Positions 13,291 through 26,200 of a DNA stretch of 64,000 nt are shown here, one piece after another. The notes under the pieces are model-generated. The model saw only the letters and a program-made list of their open reading frames with translations. It was not told the origin of the DNA and did not search any database. Position 1 is the stretch's first letter; every line of letters starts with the position of its first letter. A program made the position numbers and the translations under genes. Origin of the DNA: Lycocorax pyrrhopterus obiensis (taxonomy: Eukaryota; Chordata; Aves; Passeriformes; Paradisaeidae); the NCBI GenBank assembly GCA_014706295.1, contig JACSVZ010000037.1, forward strand, positions 4,464,001 to 4,528,000. Direction: 5' to 3'.

Positions 13291-13299
13291 AATGAGCTC

Positions 13300-13405
13300 G
13301 GGCTCACAATGCCCCTGTCATCTCCATTTCACAGCTGGGCAACGCAGAGGTGTGGGCAGGCTCAAAGATCTGCCTGGGCACACACAGTGTCTCAATTCCA
13401 CCCTG
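13300..13405 (+). mobile_element. MIR-like ancient SINE remnant
   Basis: The order 'gcccctgtcatctccatttc' - 'acagctgggcaacgcagagg' - 'ggctcaaagatctgcctggg' - 'cacacacagtg' follows the MIR core and tail pattern (CCCATTTTACAGATGGGGAAACTGAGGC...TTGCCCAAGGTCACACAG). It is diverged but collinear. MIR elements predate the bird-mammal split and are old in birds. Boundaries are approximate. Confidence 0.55.
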
Positions 13406-16400
13406 GCCTGGGTTGACTTCTTGGTGCTTTCACCTCCCCAGGTTGATTCTGGTCTTGCCTCCCCCTGCTCCTTCACATTCTGACTGAGCTTTTGCCTTAG
13501 CTCCTTAGGTGATTTTGGGCCAGGAAGAACGTTTTAACCTGTACATGTCCTGAATGTTAGGGGTCAACTCTGCCCCAGGCAGATGGCAGTGAAAACCCAT
13601 GGTGCTACTTGCATCCAGTGGCTCCTTGGATTACCCTTTCCTTCCTAGTGGCATGGAATTGGCCAGGAGTTATTTTCCACTGACAGAGGAAACGTCTGTG
13701 ATGATTATTTTCCCTGTACAGCCAATTTGCTTTGTGTGAGACAAGTCAGCCAGAGTAGGATGTTTGCAGAAGACACAGACCCCAAAGAATGTGACCTGGT
13801 TTGCTTGTGACTGTGATGGTTCATGATTCAACATGAGAGGAATATGACCCAAGGCACCATCTAGGGAGACTGTGAATGCAATTCTGCTCTCGTTCACTCT
13901 GGTATAAAGCTGTTGGTTCCTTCCTGGGGATTGCAGAAGTATAACTGGCTCCTTTTTGGTATGAATAAATCACCAGGGAAGTGAGCTGAATGGTGGGGAC
14001 AATCAGCAGAGTTCAAATCCCTGCATTTGCTCCTTTCTGCCAGGTTAAGATCGCTGGATGTACAGATGATTCCTGCACAGAGCTGGTGGCCAAATGCCCC
14101 CCAAGCTAAGCATCAGAGGCAGAAAAATCAGCTTTGCTTAGAAAGAGAAGGACAGGCATGGAAAATCCCCCTAATTATTGTGAATTGCAGCCAAAACCAC
14201 TTGAAAGCAGAATAGTTCATGCTCATTAAGTAGACTTCGTAGGTTGAAAATGTCATGTTTAATTAACAAATCACTTCCTTAAGGTCACATAGACAAACTG
14301 GTATGAGGTACAACACATGGCCCCAGCAAGAGGTGAGTGTCAGGGTTGCTGGAAGGAAGCTGAATGTGCAGGAACCTCAGTGGAGGTGTGCTGTCTTGGG
14401 AGTCCAGCTATTTCTTATCCACTGGTCTGATTTAAAGAAGTGGCAGGAATCAGTATGATGGATGACACCAGCAATGTTTTATGCTCCCAGGTCTGAGAGA
14501 GGGCGCGAGGTGTGATGTGTGAGCACATCCTGCCTTGGGCTGGAGCACTCGTTGTAGCTCAGGAATGACCTGGCCGTGAGCACCAGGCAGGAGGGCACAC
14601 GAGTGTCCCACTCCCCCAGGCCAGGGGGCTGCCCGTGCTTTAGCAGGTGAAGGTATTTCTGAAGGGAACAAATCCAGCTGCAGAGCACGTCTGCCTGCTG
14701 ACATCCGCAGGTTGCCATCACAGATGGAATTGATCCAGTCCCTCAGACTGGTTCATGTCAGCGTTTCTGGAGTAATTAATCCCAACGGCTGGGTTCACTC
14801 TTCCTGCTGCTCTTCCCTCTTGGTTTTCTTCTTCCTTGCGCCTCGTCCCCACTTTATCCTCGTCCTCTCCGTGCAGCCCCCCGGCTCTGCACGCCCCCTC
14901 TGCCCCCCGTTTCGCTCACACGTGGAGGGGAGCCATCCTCCCGCAGCCCCTGGACGATGCTGTGTGTGCCCTGGGAGCAGGGGAGCTGCTGGTGGAAGGG
15001 CTGTGTGTGCCCTGGGAGCAGGGCAGACAGCCCTGCGCTGCCCGCAGGCTCTGCGGAGGAGCTGGAACTAATCGGGATTACAGCGCAGTTAAATAAAGGA
15101 CAGAGCGTGTCCCGTGCAAGGAAGGGGAAGAGCAGCCCTGAGGTCCCTGAGGCCCCGGTCAGCACAGAGAAACCCTGCTGTAATAGATCAGTGCTTTTCA
15201 CCCCTGGGCACTTCTGCCCTCTCCATATCTCAAGCAGGAAAAAAAGAGTTTTCTACCTACAGGGAAAGGACTAATATGGTTTATTAAGCTTGTCAATATT
15301 TTAGATAAATTGTTTATGTCCTGCTTCTAGTTCCACTTTACTGCAGACTTGCCCAGCCTCTCCAAGCTGTTCTGGATTATTGCTGTGCTCTGATCTCAGG
15401 AGACCTGAGCAGTTGTTAGCCATGTGTGTACATGCTGGCCCATCTTACACACTCCACTTACTCAGCAGTGGCCAAAATATGCCATGCAGCTGGTCTGCTT
15501 CGCTTTCTGCTCTGCCTGCTTACAATTTCTTTTCTGTAGTAGACACAATTGTATTTATTTTTTTTGTTTTGTTCATATGCAGCCAGTTACAGAGGAGCAA
15601 TGTGAAGAAACATGATCTAATATAATGGTATTTACTAAATATACACATTTCATGCCTGACTCTATACATCCTCCTAGCTTCTGGAGCATTCCCTAGCACA
15701 GGACATCACGCCAATAGGAAGCTTCCCAGCTTTAAAAGAAATACCTTCTCATTGCTCCACATCACAACAAAGCACATGCATTTGTGTTTTCTCTCACTGA
15801 AACGTGGTTCTTCCATTCACCTGCATCATAAAAGGGAGTGAGAATGTTTGTGTGTAGTAAAACAAGACAGAAAAGAGATCGCTGGGCAGGGTGTGGGGAA
15901 TGATTTCATTTTCTTTTCTGCCAAAAATATTTCATTTGGGTGGAAAGGGGAATATCACTTCTGTGTTAAAGCTATTGGCCACCTATAAAGGCAGAGCCCA
16001 AAAGGCACCTTCCTTTCTGTTATGTAAATGTCTTTAAGTCCTCCCGGTGCCTCAGAATAAAGGGCTGAAGGGGGCAATGTTTTCTGACATATTTCTTTTA
16101 AAGCCAGTCCAAAGCACACTTTTTCTTTTACTGTCATGCTTACCTATCTTATATTTTGAGGGCAGAACACCTTTTCTGAACGTCAGCCACACGAGCCCAG
16201 CAGAAACACAGCCTCGGGCTTTGAGACAATGCTGGGGCTTTGCAGGCTCTGCTGTCAGGTGCTGCTGCAGATGAGCAGCCACCGAGCTGGGGGGAGTTTC
16301 CAGTGAAGTTTCAGTCTCTCACATCTGAGCTCCAGACAGACAAACCACAACCACAGGCTATGGCAACTGCGGCAGCAGCGGGGAGGAAGCAAGGAACATC

Positions 16401-17050
16401 TGGCCTTTGACTTCCTTTAAAGAGATTTGGGGTTAGGTTGTTCTCTTTTTTTCCTCCGTCTCTCTCTGTCTCTCAGTGCTGCTCCGCAGGACTCAGGGCA
16501 GACAGGGTTAGAAACCACACACCTCGGAGGAGACAGACACCAGGGCCAGCCCCACCCCTGCTGCGCCTTCAGGAGGACATGGTTGAAAAAGGGGGGGCTG
16601 CCTTCTGGTGTGACCTTGTTGGGGTCATCCTTCTCCTTCTCCCCCGCTACAGGAGTTAATTTCTCTGTGGTTTCCGTCTCCCCCTGCTCCCCAAATTGAA
16701 CACACCCTCACTCGAGGACACAAACCGGTTCCATTCACAAGATCCGTCTTGGGCAATTAGGAATTTGCTGGGCAGGATGTCACCAAGCCAAATAAGTCTC
16801 TTTGTCTGCATTTTTTTGTTTTTTCTTCCTGGCTGATGGAGCTGTGGTTTGTTTACTTATTAGTATACTTTCTTCCCCCTTTTATTCTAAGGAAAATTAT
16901 TTGAAGTACAGGATCCTGTAGAGGGAATGAAGTGCAGTAAACACATTAGGAACAGGGACAGCTGGGGCTGAATTAGGCAAGCCCTCTAGAAATGGTATTT
17001 AACACTTTCTTAGCAGTGTTCAGGAGCAGACCCCTAAGGATGCGTGTATC
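13406..17050. other. Intergenic stretch
   Basis: No gene recognised. It includes a GC-rich patch with some CpG (about 14830-15070) that contains a two-copy tandem duplication. The frames here are short and unrelated to known proteins. Confidence 0.5.
14959..15023. repeat. Two-copy repeat, 24-bp unit, 41-bp period
   Basis: The string gctgtgtgtgccctgggagc, followed by aggg, occurs at 14959 and at 15000. The intervening 17 bases are unrelated. This is a small local duplication in a GC-rich patch. Confidence 0.85.
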
Positions 17051-17059
17051 ACTGCCTGT

Positions 17060-17215
17060 TAGAGAGCAGGGAAACTGAGGCACAGATCAATGAATTGACT
17101 CATTGAATGGCAGCAAAAGGCCAGTGTAGAGTTAGGAACTGAGCCACAGTCTCTTGAATTCCAGTCCAGAGCTCTATTCACCAGGACACGATGCTTCTGG
17201 GTTTGGGTGTTGCCT
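17060..17215 (+). mobile_element. MIR-like ancient SINE remnant
   Basis: Collinear with the MIR tail: 'gggaaactgaggcacagat', 'ggcagcaaaaggccagtg', 'agagttaggaactgagcc', 'gaattccagtccagagctct' and 'caccaggacacgatgcttct'. These correspond to the MIR segments GGAAACTGAGGCACAGAG, the GAACCCAGG region, CCAGTCCAGTGCTCT and CCACTACACCACGCTGCCT. It is the clearest ancient SINE in the window. Boundaries are approximate. Confidence 0.65.
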
Positions 17216-20200
17216 GGTTTCTGCGTTACTCTGTCTGCACAGGAAGCAGTTCCCTCAAGACGTGAATAAACGTGAATAGTGCTCAGAGTTGATTTTTTTT
17301 CACCCTGTTTTCTTTTTAAAGGACAGTATCCCAAAATAAATGTTCCCTTGAGTCAGTTCAATCTCTAGTAGAAAGAGTTTCCACAGAGTAAAGACCTTTA
17401 CCATTAGAAGTGGACAAATGGGTGACTCAAAATTTTTAAAAACATAGCCCGTGATCATATAACCTGCTATATTAGGAACTTGTGTAATTGAGTCTTCTGC
17501 TCAGTAACTTCTGAGAACAGCTAGTATAGATACTTCAGGGAAAAACAACCCTGCCCTCTCTTTCACCTGCCACTGGGTCCCTATACAAGACAATTGTGTA
17601 ACATTAATTTCTCTGTAATCTCAGCTGTCTCTTTGGGACCAGCATCGTTACCCTTCCAGCCTCTTCACTGCTACCTAAAAATGGCCTAACCTCAATTTTG
17701 TGTCCCAAGCTGAGATTCCCACGGACTATGACAAAGAGCCACTTGACAGACACAGCACTGCCCTGTCCTCAGTGGATTCACTGCTGCCTCTCGTAGGTCT
17801 TTTCCCCAGACTCGGGCAGTTTGTCCTGAGCAACTCAGTGCTGTGACTTTCCATCCCTTATTCACTTCTGCCTATCTGACTCACTACTACGACCTGACTG
17901 TAGCTTCTTTATTGCTTAAATTACTCTAATCATTGTCACAAGGGCAGCAGTGGTCGGGCACGTCCCTGTTCTGTCAGAATCCACTTTCCAAACCGTGGTG
18001 TCGGGACAGGAGGGGACCCCAGTGAACGATGTCCTCACTAAACTGAGTGTCTGTATCTCACTGGCTCCTTGCCACGCTGGAGAAAGGGCAGGGAGAGGGA
18101 ACTGGAGAGGAAAACAGTTTGGAGATAGAGGAGTTAATACCTCAGATACCTCTAGGAAGGGAGGAGAGTGTGAGACAGACAAAGGGTGGGAAATGCAGTT
18201 TCCTGATGGAAGAACTTTGGCTGACACATTTGCTGTGAGTAACACAGACCTAGTGGCCCGTGTCTGATAGCTATTTATAACTGCTCAACAATAATCCCCT
18301 TATCACAAGGCCAGGGCCAGTGTCTGCACACCAAGCAGGAGGAGAAATCAAGTTAGGAGTGATGGATTTTGCAACAGAAGCAAAATGCCAAGAGACCTCT
18401 TCTCTCCGAGGGAGGCTGTGGCCCAGCAGAATACACAGACTCAAAATCAGAGAAAGGACCCTTGCGCTACCCACATACTGTGCAGGATTCCTCAGCTTGG
18501 CTCGCTGTGCTGCCCACTTCTTTCTCTCCCTAAATCCATTTCAAGTGCCTGGGCTGATAGAATTTCTCCCAGCTCAGATGGGCACGGGCACAGGGAGAGG
18601 CTGTGCTGACAAATCATAGCCTGATTGCTGGCACTGAGGCCTCCACCAGAAGGTTTCCAAGATCTGTAACTCACTGGACTGTGCTGTCCTGTCCCTCTCC
18701 CTCCAAGGACTGGATTCACTTCACCGAAAAGGCAGCACATACCTGAAAGCAGAGCCCTGGCATCCACGCCTCCTAAAGACCTGCTGGGGAGAAGGGACAC
18801 TTTCCTAGTGACTGCACTGGAGGACTCAACTCCTTGACCTCTCTCTGACTTCTAGGATGAGCTAATATTTGGACAGTAACTTTCTGCTGGGATAATCCAT
18901 CTCTGAGTGACAGTGACACCTCTGTGTTCAGTGCTGAGGTTTGTAGGTCAGATGTTTGCCCAGTGCGTGGGATTCCCAGGAGAAAGCACTGTGTTTCTGC
19001 AAGCTATTATTAAAGCCAATTATGTCTGTAAAAATTTCTTTCCGGGTGGAAGGTTGAGGTGTTTCATGACATGTAAGTCACACAAAGGACACAGATGGGT
19101 ATTTATTGCCACACGAGTCCAACCTCACTCTTCCCCTCCTGCTCCCCCACCATGACCTGCAGAACCGGTTCTCCCCTCCCAGAGGCAGTAACCTAAAACC
19201 CTGTGTAGCAAGACAAGAGAGGAGAGGGAAGAGCAGTCCTGTCCAGCTCTTGATGTGACACTCCTTTCCCTGCAGGGCTGCAGGAAGATTTGACATGGAA
19301 ACTTCCTTCACCCTGTTATCAGTGACTTGATCCCATCCCTCTGCCTGGCTGTCCCCGCCAGGCTGTCTCGAGGGGTGTCCTTGTTTCAGAGGATTGGGAC
19401 ATTAATAGCCACCAGACACGACTTAGCCACACTGATAACACCCCAGAGAGCCACTGGCTGGTGAGAAGTATAAGCACCTAAAGCCCTTACCTGATTCCTG
19501 TATCAAGGCCAAGATGGAAATAAAATCATCTTGTGAGCCTACTCTGGGGACGCAGTTTCCACAAGGAAGCCAGAGCTGCCTGAAAGCTCCAGCTCCCAGG
19601 CAAAAAAATGTGCTTCCATCCCATTTCAGTCCAAGAGATCAAGGAGATCAGTTTTACCCACAAACACGCCAATATTCTGGAACAAATCATCCTGTAATTC
19701 TTCTGTTTTCTCAACTTTATCTTTAGATCTTTATCTGCATTGTCAGCTCAGGACAATGTCACCCAAACCTTGCTTAACAGTGGACTGCGCCTCTGTTGCA
19801 TAAAATCGAATTAACTGCGAGCTGCAGAGACTGTCTGGTAATGCCTCCCTCCCTCACACCTGGGCAGCTGCAGGCTCACTGCACTCATGTTCTCTCGTAT
19901 TCAAGAGGCAGCAGAGATCCTGACTTGTCTTACTGTCATGAATTAGTCAGTTCTTGCACTTGTGAGAGAGCTGCTGCCACTCAATCGTGTCGAGCTGTCA
20001 GTAGTTTCATTGTGAATTTTACCTGCTGAATATGGATGTTTTTGCTGTTGTGATAGAATGGAGATTTGCCTACATCTCAGGCAATGGCTGAGCCATTAAG
20101 CTGCTCCTCGCTCATTTTCATCTCTTGTGGCAACACATAAAATCAAAGTTTATCTTGAATACTGAAAATTCCCAGTGAGATGTGGTCAGTGGAGCTCAGG

Positions 20201-23200
20201 GACTGGATTAGATCTCACCTGCTCTTGTGTCCCATTCTCAAAACCCTACTCCCACTGATAGTGCAGCTTCTCCCTATGCCCAGTGAGCTGTGGCTCCTGC
20301 CCTGGGGGCTGTGGTACCTGCATTCAGCACTTTGATGTATAAATAACTTTTCGCCTCATGGTTTTTGAATGTTGTTTATACCCCACTGGCTGCCACGTTA
20401 TGTGCCAGGGTTATAAATACCCTGCCGCGTCTAGACTGTATCTAAACTTGGCATTGGGCACCCAGATTCATGAGAGGAGTGGTTTCATCTCTTAGCACAA
20501 AGGAGGTGCTCCAAAGTGTTTGATCAGGGGTCCAGAGGGGGCTTGGCAAGAGACTTTTCTCCTCCTGCCATGCCAGAGCAGCACTGGCCCCACTTTCTGA
20601 AGGGGCCTTGGAAAATCTCTTCCTCCCATGCTCCAAAGCTGCTGGGCACCCAGCCCAGAGGAAATACCTGACCTTATCCCTTCCTGATGGGTTTCAATGC
20701 ACCATTGAGTGCAAGGGGTCCAAAACATCACAGGCTCACCTTCCCCAGCCCTGACAGACCCAAGCTGAGGCTGGGCTTAGGCTCAGGCTGGGGCTGAGAT
20801 CCCAGTGGGGTGCTGGATGGCTGCAAGGCTGAGCTGGAAAGGAAGGACAAACAAGCCTCAGCTGCCTGTTAAAGCCACACTGGTACAGCTGCAGCAGGAA
20901 CCTCTGCAGGCAAATACAGAGTCACAAGCAAAGCTGATGCATTTCCCCGTGCAACATGAGGCTGATAATTTGTATTTTGACTAAGGGCAGTGAACCACTT
21001 TGGGCCAGCTTGTCTGTAGCTATGTAAGGGGGACCCTGTGGACTCCTTCCCGCTCCTGGGTTTTGCTTGGAGGCTGAGAGCACCCTTGACATATTGTGGG
21101 GCTGTTCCATGATGGATACATGACAGAACAGAGGATCACATCTCACATCAGAGCACTGGCTATAAACACTTTTTGTGTCAACCTTGGTGAACCCTCACTA
21201 GACTATAACCTCAGTCAGTACCATGCTGAAGCCTCCTTGCCTCTTATGCTGCCTTAGAGCTTTACAGCATTGCTCCTCCCTGACAAGGGCCACAGCATTC
21301 CCTGAAGGAACAGGGCATCGGGACAGAAGTTTTGTGGCTTGCCTGTGAATGTGGAACTTCTCAATGTGGTTGTGGTGTGCAGGCAGGCAGGGCTCCAAAC
21401 TGCAGGGAGCACAGAGCTGCCAGTCAGTGCCCGAGGAGTCCCTTACGATTTATTGGATGCAGTTTACAAGCCTTGGAAAGGTAAACCTGTGGTCATGACA
21501 TGCCAGGTAGCAACACTGCTAGAACTGTGTTTCGACTTGGGAGATGAGCACATTTGGTATGAAGGCTGTAGGAGGGACACCAGCCCTGACAGTATCCTCT
21601 TTACCCAGACAATATTCCTTGTGACTCCGGCGAGTTTCCTGAATTAGGATTGCTGGGTGCCTGCCACAGCCTTCACTGCAGCTCCTCTAGCCCCTGCAGG
21701 GACCGAAGGGCTCCGTGTGCCGGGTTCTTGTCCCTCAGCTCAGGCTGTGGCTCAGGAGCACAGCGTGCCCTGCAGGGCTGTGTGGCTGCGGGCACTCCCA
21801 GTGTGTGTCAGAGCACGTCCTTCCCCAGAGGATCCATCCCTGCCTTTGCAGGTAGGGCAGAGGTGCCAGAGGGAGTGGGGTGGTGCCTTTGCCTCGTGGC
21901 TTTGCACGCGTTTGGAGAAGCGAGGGCTGTGAGGGGTGCGGGGGATGCTGTGGGGTTTGTGGCACACAAATTGTGTGCTGAACGAGGTGCCTGCCCAGGA
22001 ATCTGGCTGGGGATGTTTCTCCTCCAAGCTCTCCAACGCTCTGGGATATCCTGGGGAGGCTGCAAAGCTCATTTCCTCAGTGCCTGGCACCAGCTCTGCT
22101 CCCCAGCTCTCCCAGCCATGTGAAGCTGCAGGGAGGCCACGAGGTGAGGCGTGTTTGAGCTGTTACCTGGGCAACAGCTAAACACTGACTTCAGATAATA
22201 CTTGTAAAATAGCTTAACATCAGGGTGATGAGGCAGGGGGGAAGGGGGGCTGCCACTGCCCAGGGTCCCAGGGAGTCCCATAAAATCCTCAGTGAAAAGC
22301 TACTTGTGCAAGCCAAATTGGCTGCAGCTCAGCCTCTGCTCGGGGCTCTCGGCAAGCTGTGCCCAGGCTGAGGCACGGTGGTGTCCTGGTCCTTTCAGGT
22401 GGCCTCCTGCACCATCACATCCAGTCACCTGCTACTGCCTGCCACCTCTCCGTGTAGTCTTTGGCTTTAATGGGACTCTGGATGGCTCCATGAAACACAT
22501 CCAAGTGGGAAGAGTTACACACAGGCTGTTTCCCAAGGATCCTGGAGGCAGTGCAGCCTCTTGGCACACCCCTCAGAGTCTCTGAGCACCAATCTGGTCT
22601 CTGGCTCCAAAGAAACTGCTAGAATTTAGTCAATGATAGCTTACTTTTGGGTTTATCCTTGAAACTAACAGCAAAAGAAAGAGAAAGCCCTCGGGCTGGG
22701 GTTGCAGCTCAGGCAGTGTGGGGCCAGTCCTGTGGCTGGGTACAGGTGTGACCCAGGTCTTCAGGCTCGGCAGTGATACTGAGATGAATTAAGAGGTTTT
22801 GCACAGTGTGTAAAGCATGACCCAAACTTGCACAGAAGCACTCAACCATTCTGCACCATGTCCACGTGACAGTGCAGGGCTCAGTGTTTGTTTGCTGCTC
22901 CCAGATTTACTGGAAAATGACTTGACCAGGGCAGGCTGTATAACACACAGTCATTACGAGTGACAGGCACTGCTCTGTCTCTGTGGTGAAGCTGGCCCTG
23001 GTGTGGTGGGACTCGCTTCCAGACAGATGGAGCTGCAGCATTAGGTAGTTATGGGAGGGATGGGATTGTATCTGACAAGCAGCATGAGGTCACTCTTTCA
23101 GTCCCCTTTGGGTGAGATATATCAACAGGCTGCCGTTTGCCTTGAATGGAGTAATTTATTTTTTTAAATCTGCTTGTGCTGCTTCCCCTTCCCTCTTAAC

Positions 23201-26200
23201 CTGTTCTCATCCTTTGCCTTTCCTCATTGTTTCAGTCAGAGATGACAAAGAAGTGTGAACTACGTCAAATAATGGCATTTGCCACGGAGTCACCTGTTTC
23301 TCTCAGTGGCCAACATACCCTGAGATCACACACTGGCATCCCCTGCAGTCAGCTGTTACCAGCTCCCACAGCCATCTCTAGAAATCCATAAAACAGAAAT
23401 AATTCTCCTTCTTTTACCTGCCTTATCCCCTTAGACTGTGAGCCAGGTAGGTCTTACAATGGGATTAAAACTGCAGTGGAATCCTGAGGATCAGATTAAA
23501 AAGGTGGCATTTAGGGCACATTTCAGCACAGCTGTTGGAAGAGCTGGTGAACCAACAAGACTGATGTGTCCACAGCACAAAGACATCCCCTGGCTCCAGG
23601 TCTTATTTCCCTTAAGCCACAATAAATGGCAAGGTAACAGGAAGGGTGGGCTGGGCACTGACCACAAGCATTCCATAGGTAGATTTATTCTGTAACTGCC
23701 TGGATCTCTCCTGCTCTCCCTCTCCTGCATGTGGTTAAGGAAAGAGCAAGAGAAGGAGAAAGGAAATTAACACAACAGAGAGCTTGACATAAAAGTGTTT
23801 TATATCATCTCCTATAAAACAACCCATAAATCCCTGCCCTCCTGCTCCACCCCTCACATGGTTTTCATTTTACTGGCTGGCTGAAAAGCAGAGAAGTGGA
23901 GGGTACAAAGCACATATTCTTGGTGGGAGAGGTTCCCCCTTCCCTATAGGCTTCCTACTCACACCTTGTCCCTGTGCCTACAGCACAGCATTCTCCTCTG
24001 GTGAGTAATCACAGCGTGAAGCAAGTCAGCATCTGTCTGCATCTGTGTGCCACTTGCACAGCTCCAGGACCCCCGGGTGGGAGCACTCAGGGCACTGGAT
24101 GGGGCTGGGGAAGCTCTTGCAGCAATGACACTGAGGCAGCTCTTCAGCATCAGGAAAAAGGGAGAGAACTGAGCTTTGAAAGACCCTTGTGTTCAGGTTT
24201 GGTCCCAAAAGAAATCCTGAGATGTTTCAGGGCATTGCAGCTTATTCTGGAGTTCTTGGGGGAGCTGGCTGAGGAGATTTCTGGAAGGATCTGGTGATTG
24301 ACAGTGTCAAATTTATAGAAGAAGAGGCAGTGCCCATAAAGCTGTAACAATAGGACACACAGTCCTTGAGGGGTTTATTGCTCTATTGCAAGAGCCTTGT
24401 TGGCTCATTGCTCCTGTATCCACTCGTAATGTTACAGAACATATTTAAATGAAAATCCTCATTCACTGAATAAAAAACAAATCCAGGGGAAAATATGTTC
24501 AAATTGTAGCAATTATTGCTTTTGTTTCTATAAAACTTAATCCTCATCTTGGGCTGTTAGAGCAGATTGTTTTAAGGCCATGCTGGACAGAAGATTTACT
24601 GAGATAAATCTGAAGGTCAGGCAGAGCTTTAATGTTGTAGTGAGAGCCTTGGTGATTTCAGGGAGTGTGCACAGACTTCATGGCAGAACCAGGGTGTCAG
24701 GGATGAGGTAAAGGAAGTAGTCCTGGAATGACCCAATGAACCTCGTACAGTAAGGCATGGAAAATGCTTGGTTACAACCTTGTTACTTAATTCTGGAGTG
24801 AGGACAGCAAAGATCAAGACACAGGAAAGGCTGGAAAGGATTGTTTAAAGCTAAGCTAATGATAATAAAAAAGCACATGTGGAAGGTAATAAAACTGATG
24901 GGATGGGCAGCCATTTTACCGAGCACTTTATGCTGATGTTAGCCAATAAAACAGCAGAGCCTTTGGTAACTGAGCTCCTCTCCTCTGTGCGTTCCATCCT
25001 TGCTTCAGTTAATTCCTCTTTAAAAATAACCAATCCTTATTTTTAAGGGTAAGATTGCATCAAGTGATTATGTGCAAATCCAAGGAAGTGTGAGGTATTG
25101 TTGAGATGAAGGATATTTCACCCCTGCAGGTATTTTGTTAGTTAAACTGCAGAGAACCACGAACATGGAAAACAGATATTCAGAACGCTGTCACATTGTT
25201 CCCACCATGTTTCTGCTGTAATTACAGCTGGGGGATGACAAGAGCACGTAGGTGATGCAGCTGTCACCATGATACCAGGGTTTAAATTGGAAGCAACTCT
25301 CATTCTGCTACATAACAATGTACTGTTCACTTGCATTATAGCATTGTGTTCAGTCCCCAGCAGGCAGCAATGTCCCCACTGGCTTTACCAGGGTTCCTGG
25401 TGACTCTACCACGAGTCCAGTTCTGACAATTTAACCTGGGAGGGCGGGAGAGAGAAGTTGTGTGGAAGATGCAGGGTACGGTGAGCGACTCTCACCCTTT
25501 GTTGTGCTGGAACTGGAATGCTCCTCCCAGACTGGCGTGGTGCCCTGGCAGGGTGGGAAGCACCAAACTGGACCCTGTACCCTTTAAGTTCCCCACCCAG
25601 CCCACTCCCCATCCACGAGATGTTTTATCCCTGAGCTCACTCCTGAATGGGGTCCAGGTGCTCCTTCGTGCTTCAGCTGCTCGTCCTGGAGCCCTAGATC
25701 ACAGACTCTCCTCCCATATGTTTCCCATTAATCCTAGTCTTGCCTGCAGAGAAGCTTGCTATGGGATGGAGGGAAGTTGGTTCACATGGGGGGATGCTGC
25801 TACTCTGTTCCATTGATCCCCTTTTAATCCTCCAAAAATCAGGATTCTTTCTGCTTGTATCTGGCTATATCCCCTATATTTGACTATATACCCTCTATTT
25901 GGCTCTTCAGGCTGTGTCAGCACTGAACTGCCAAGGATGGAGGAGCTCTGCTCACCCACTGCACTCCAACAATGCTGGCTCTTGGAAGGCTCCCGTGGGC
26001 TCCTGGTGCTCCTCACAGACCCCTGGGAGTTTCATGTCTCCTTTAGAGGTGTCTCAGCACTTGCCCAGAGTGTGAAGTCACAGGACTTCCTGATGTTTGC
26101 AGCAGAAGCAGAGCTGGCTGTCCACAGTCACTGGTGTCTGTCTGAGTCAGCACTGAGCCAGGCTGGCCGTGGGCAGGCTCTGAGCAGCTTCCCAAGGGCT

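Noticed and set aside
20410..20419. TATAAATA-type box in intergenic DNA
   Set aside because: No initiator, CpG island or downstream exon; TATA-like strings are common in A/T-rich stretches.
21650..22123. Open frame of 157 codons, + strand
   Set aside because: Cys/Ser/Ala/Gly-rich random-looking product, with competing frames on the other strand.
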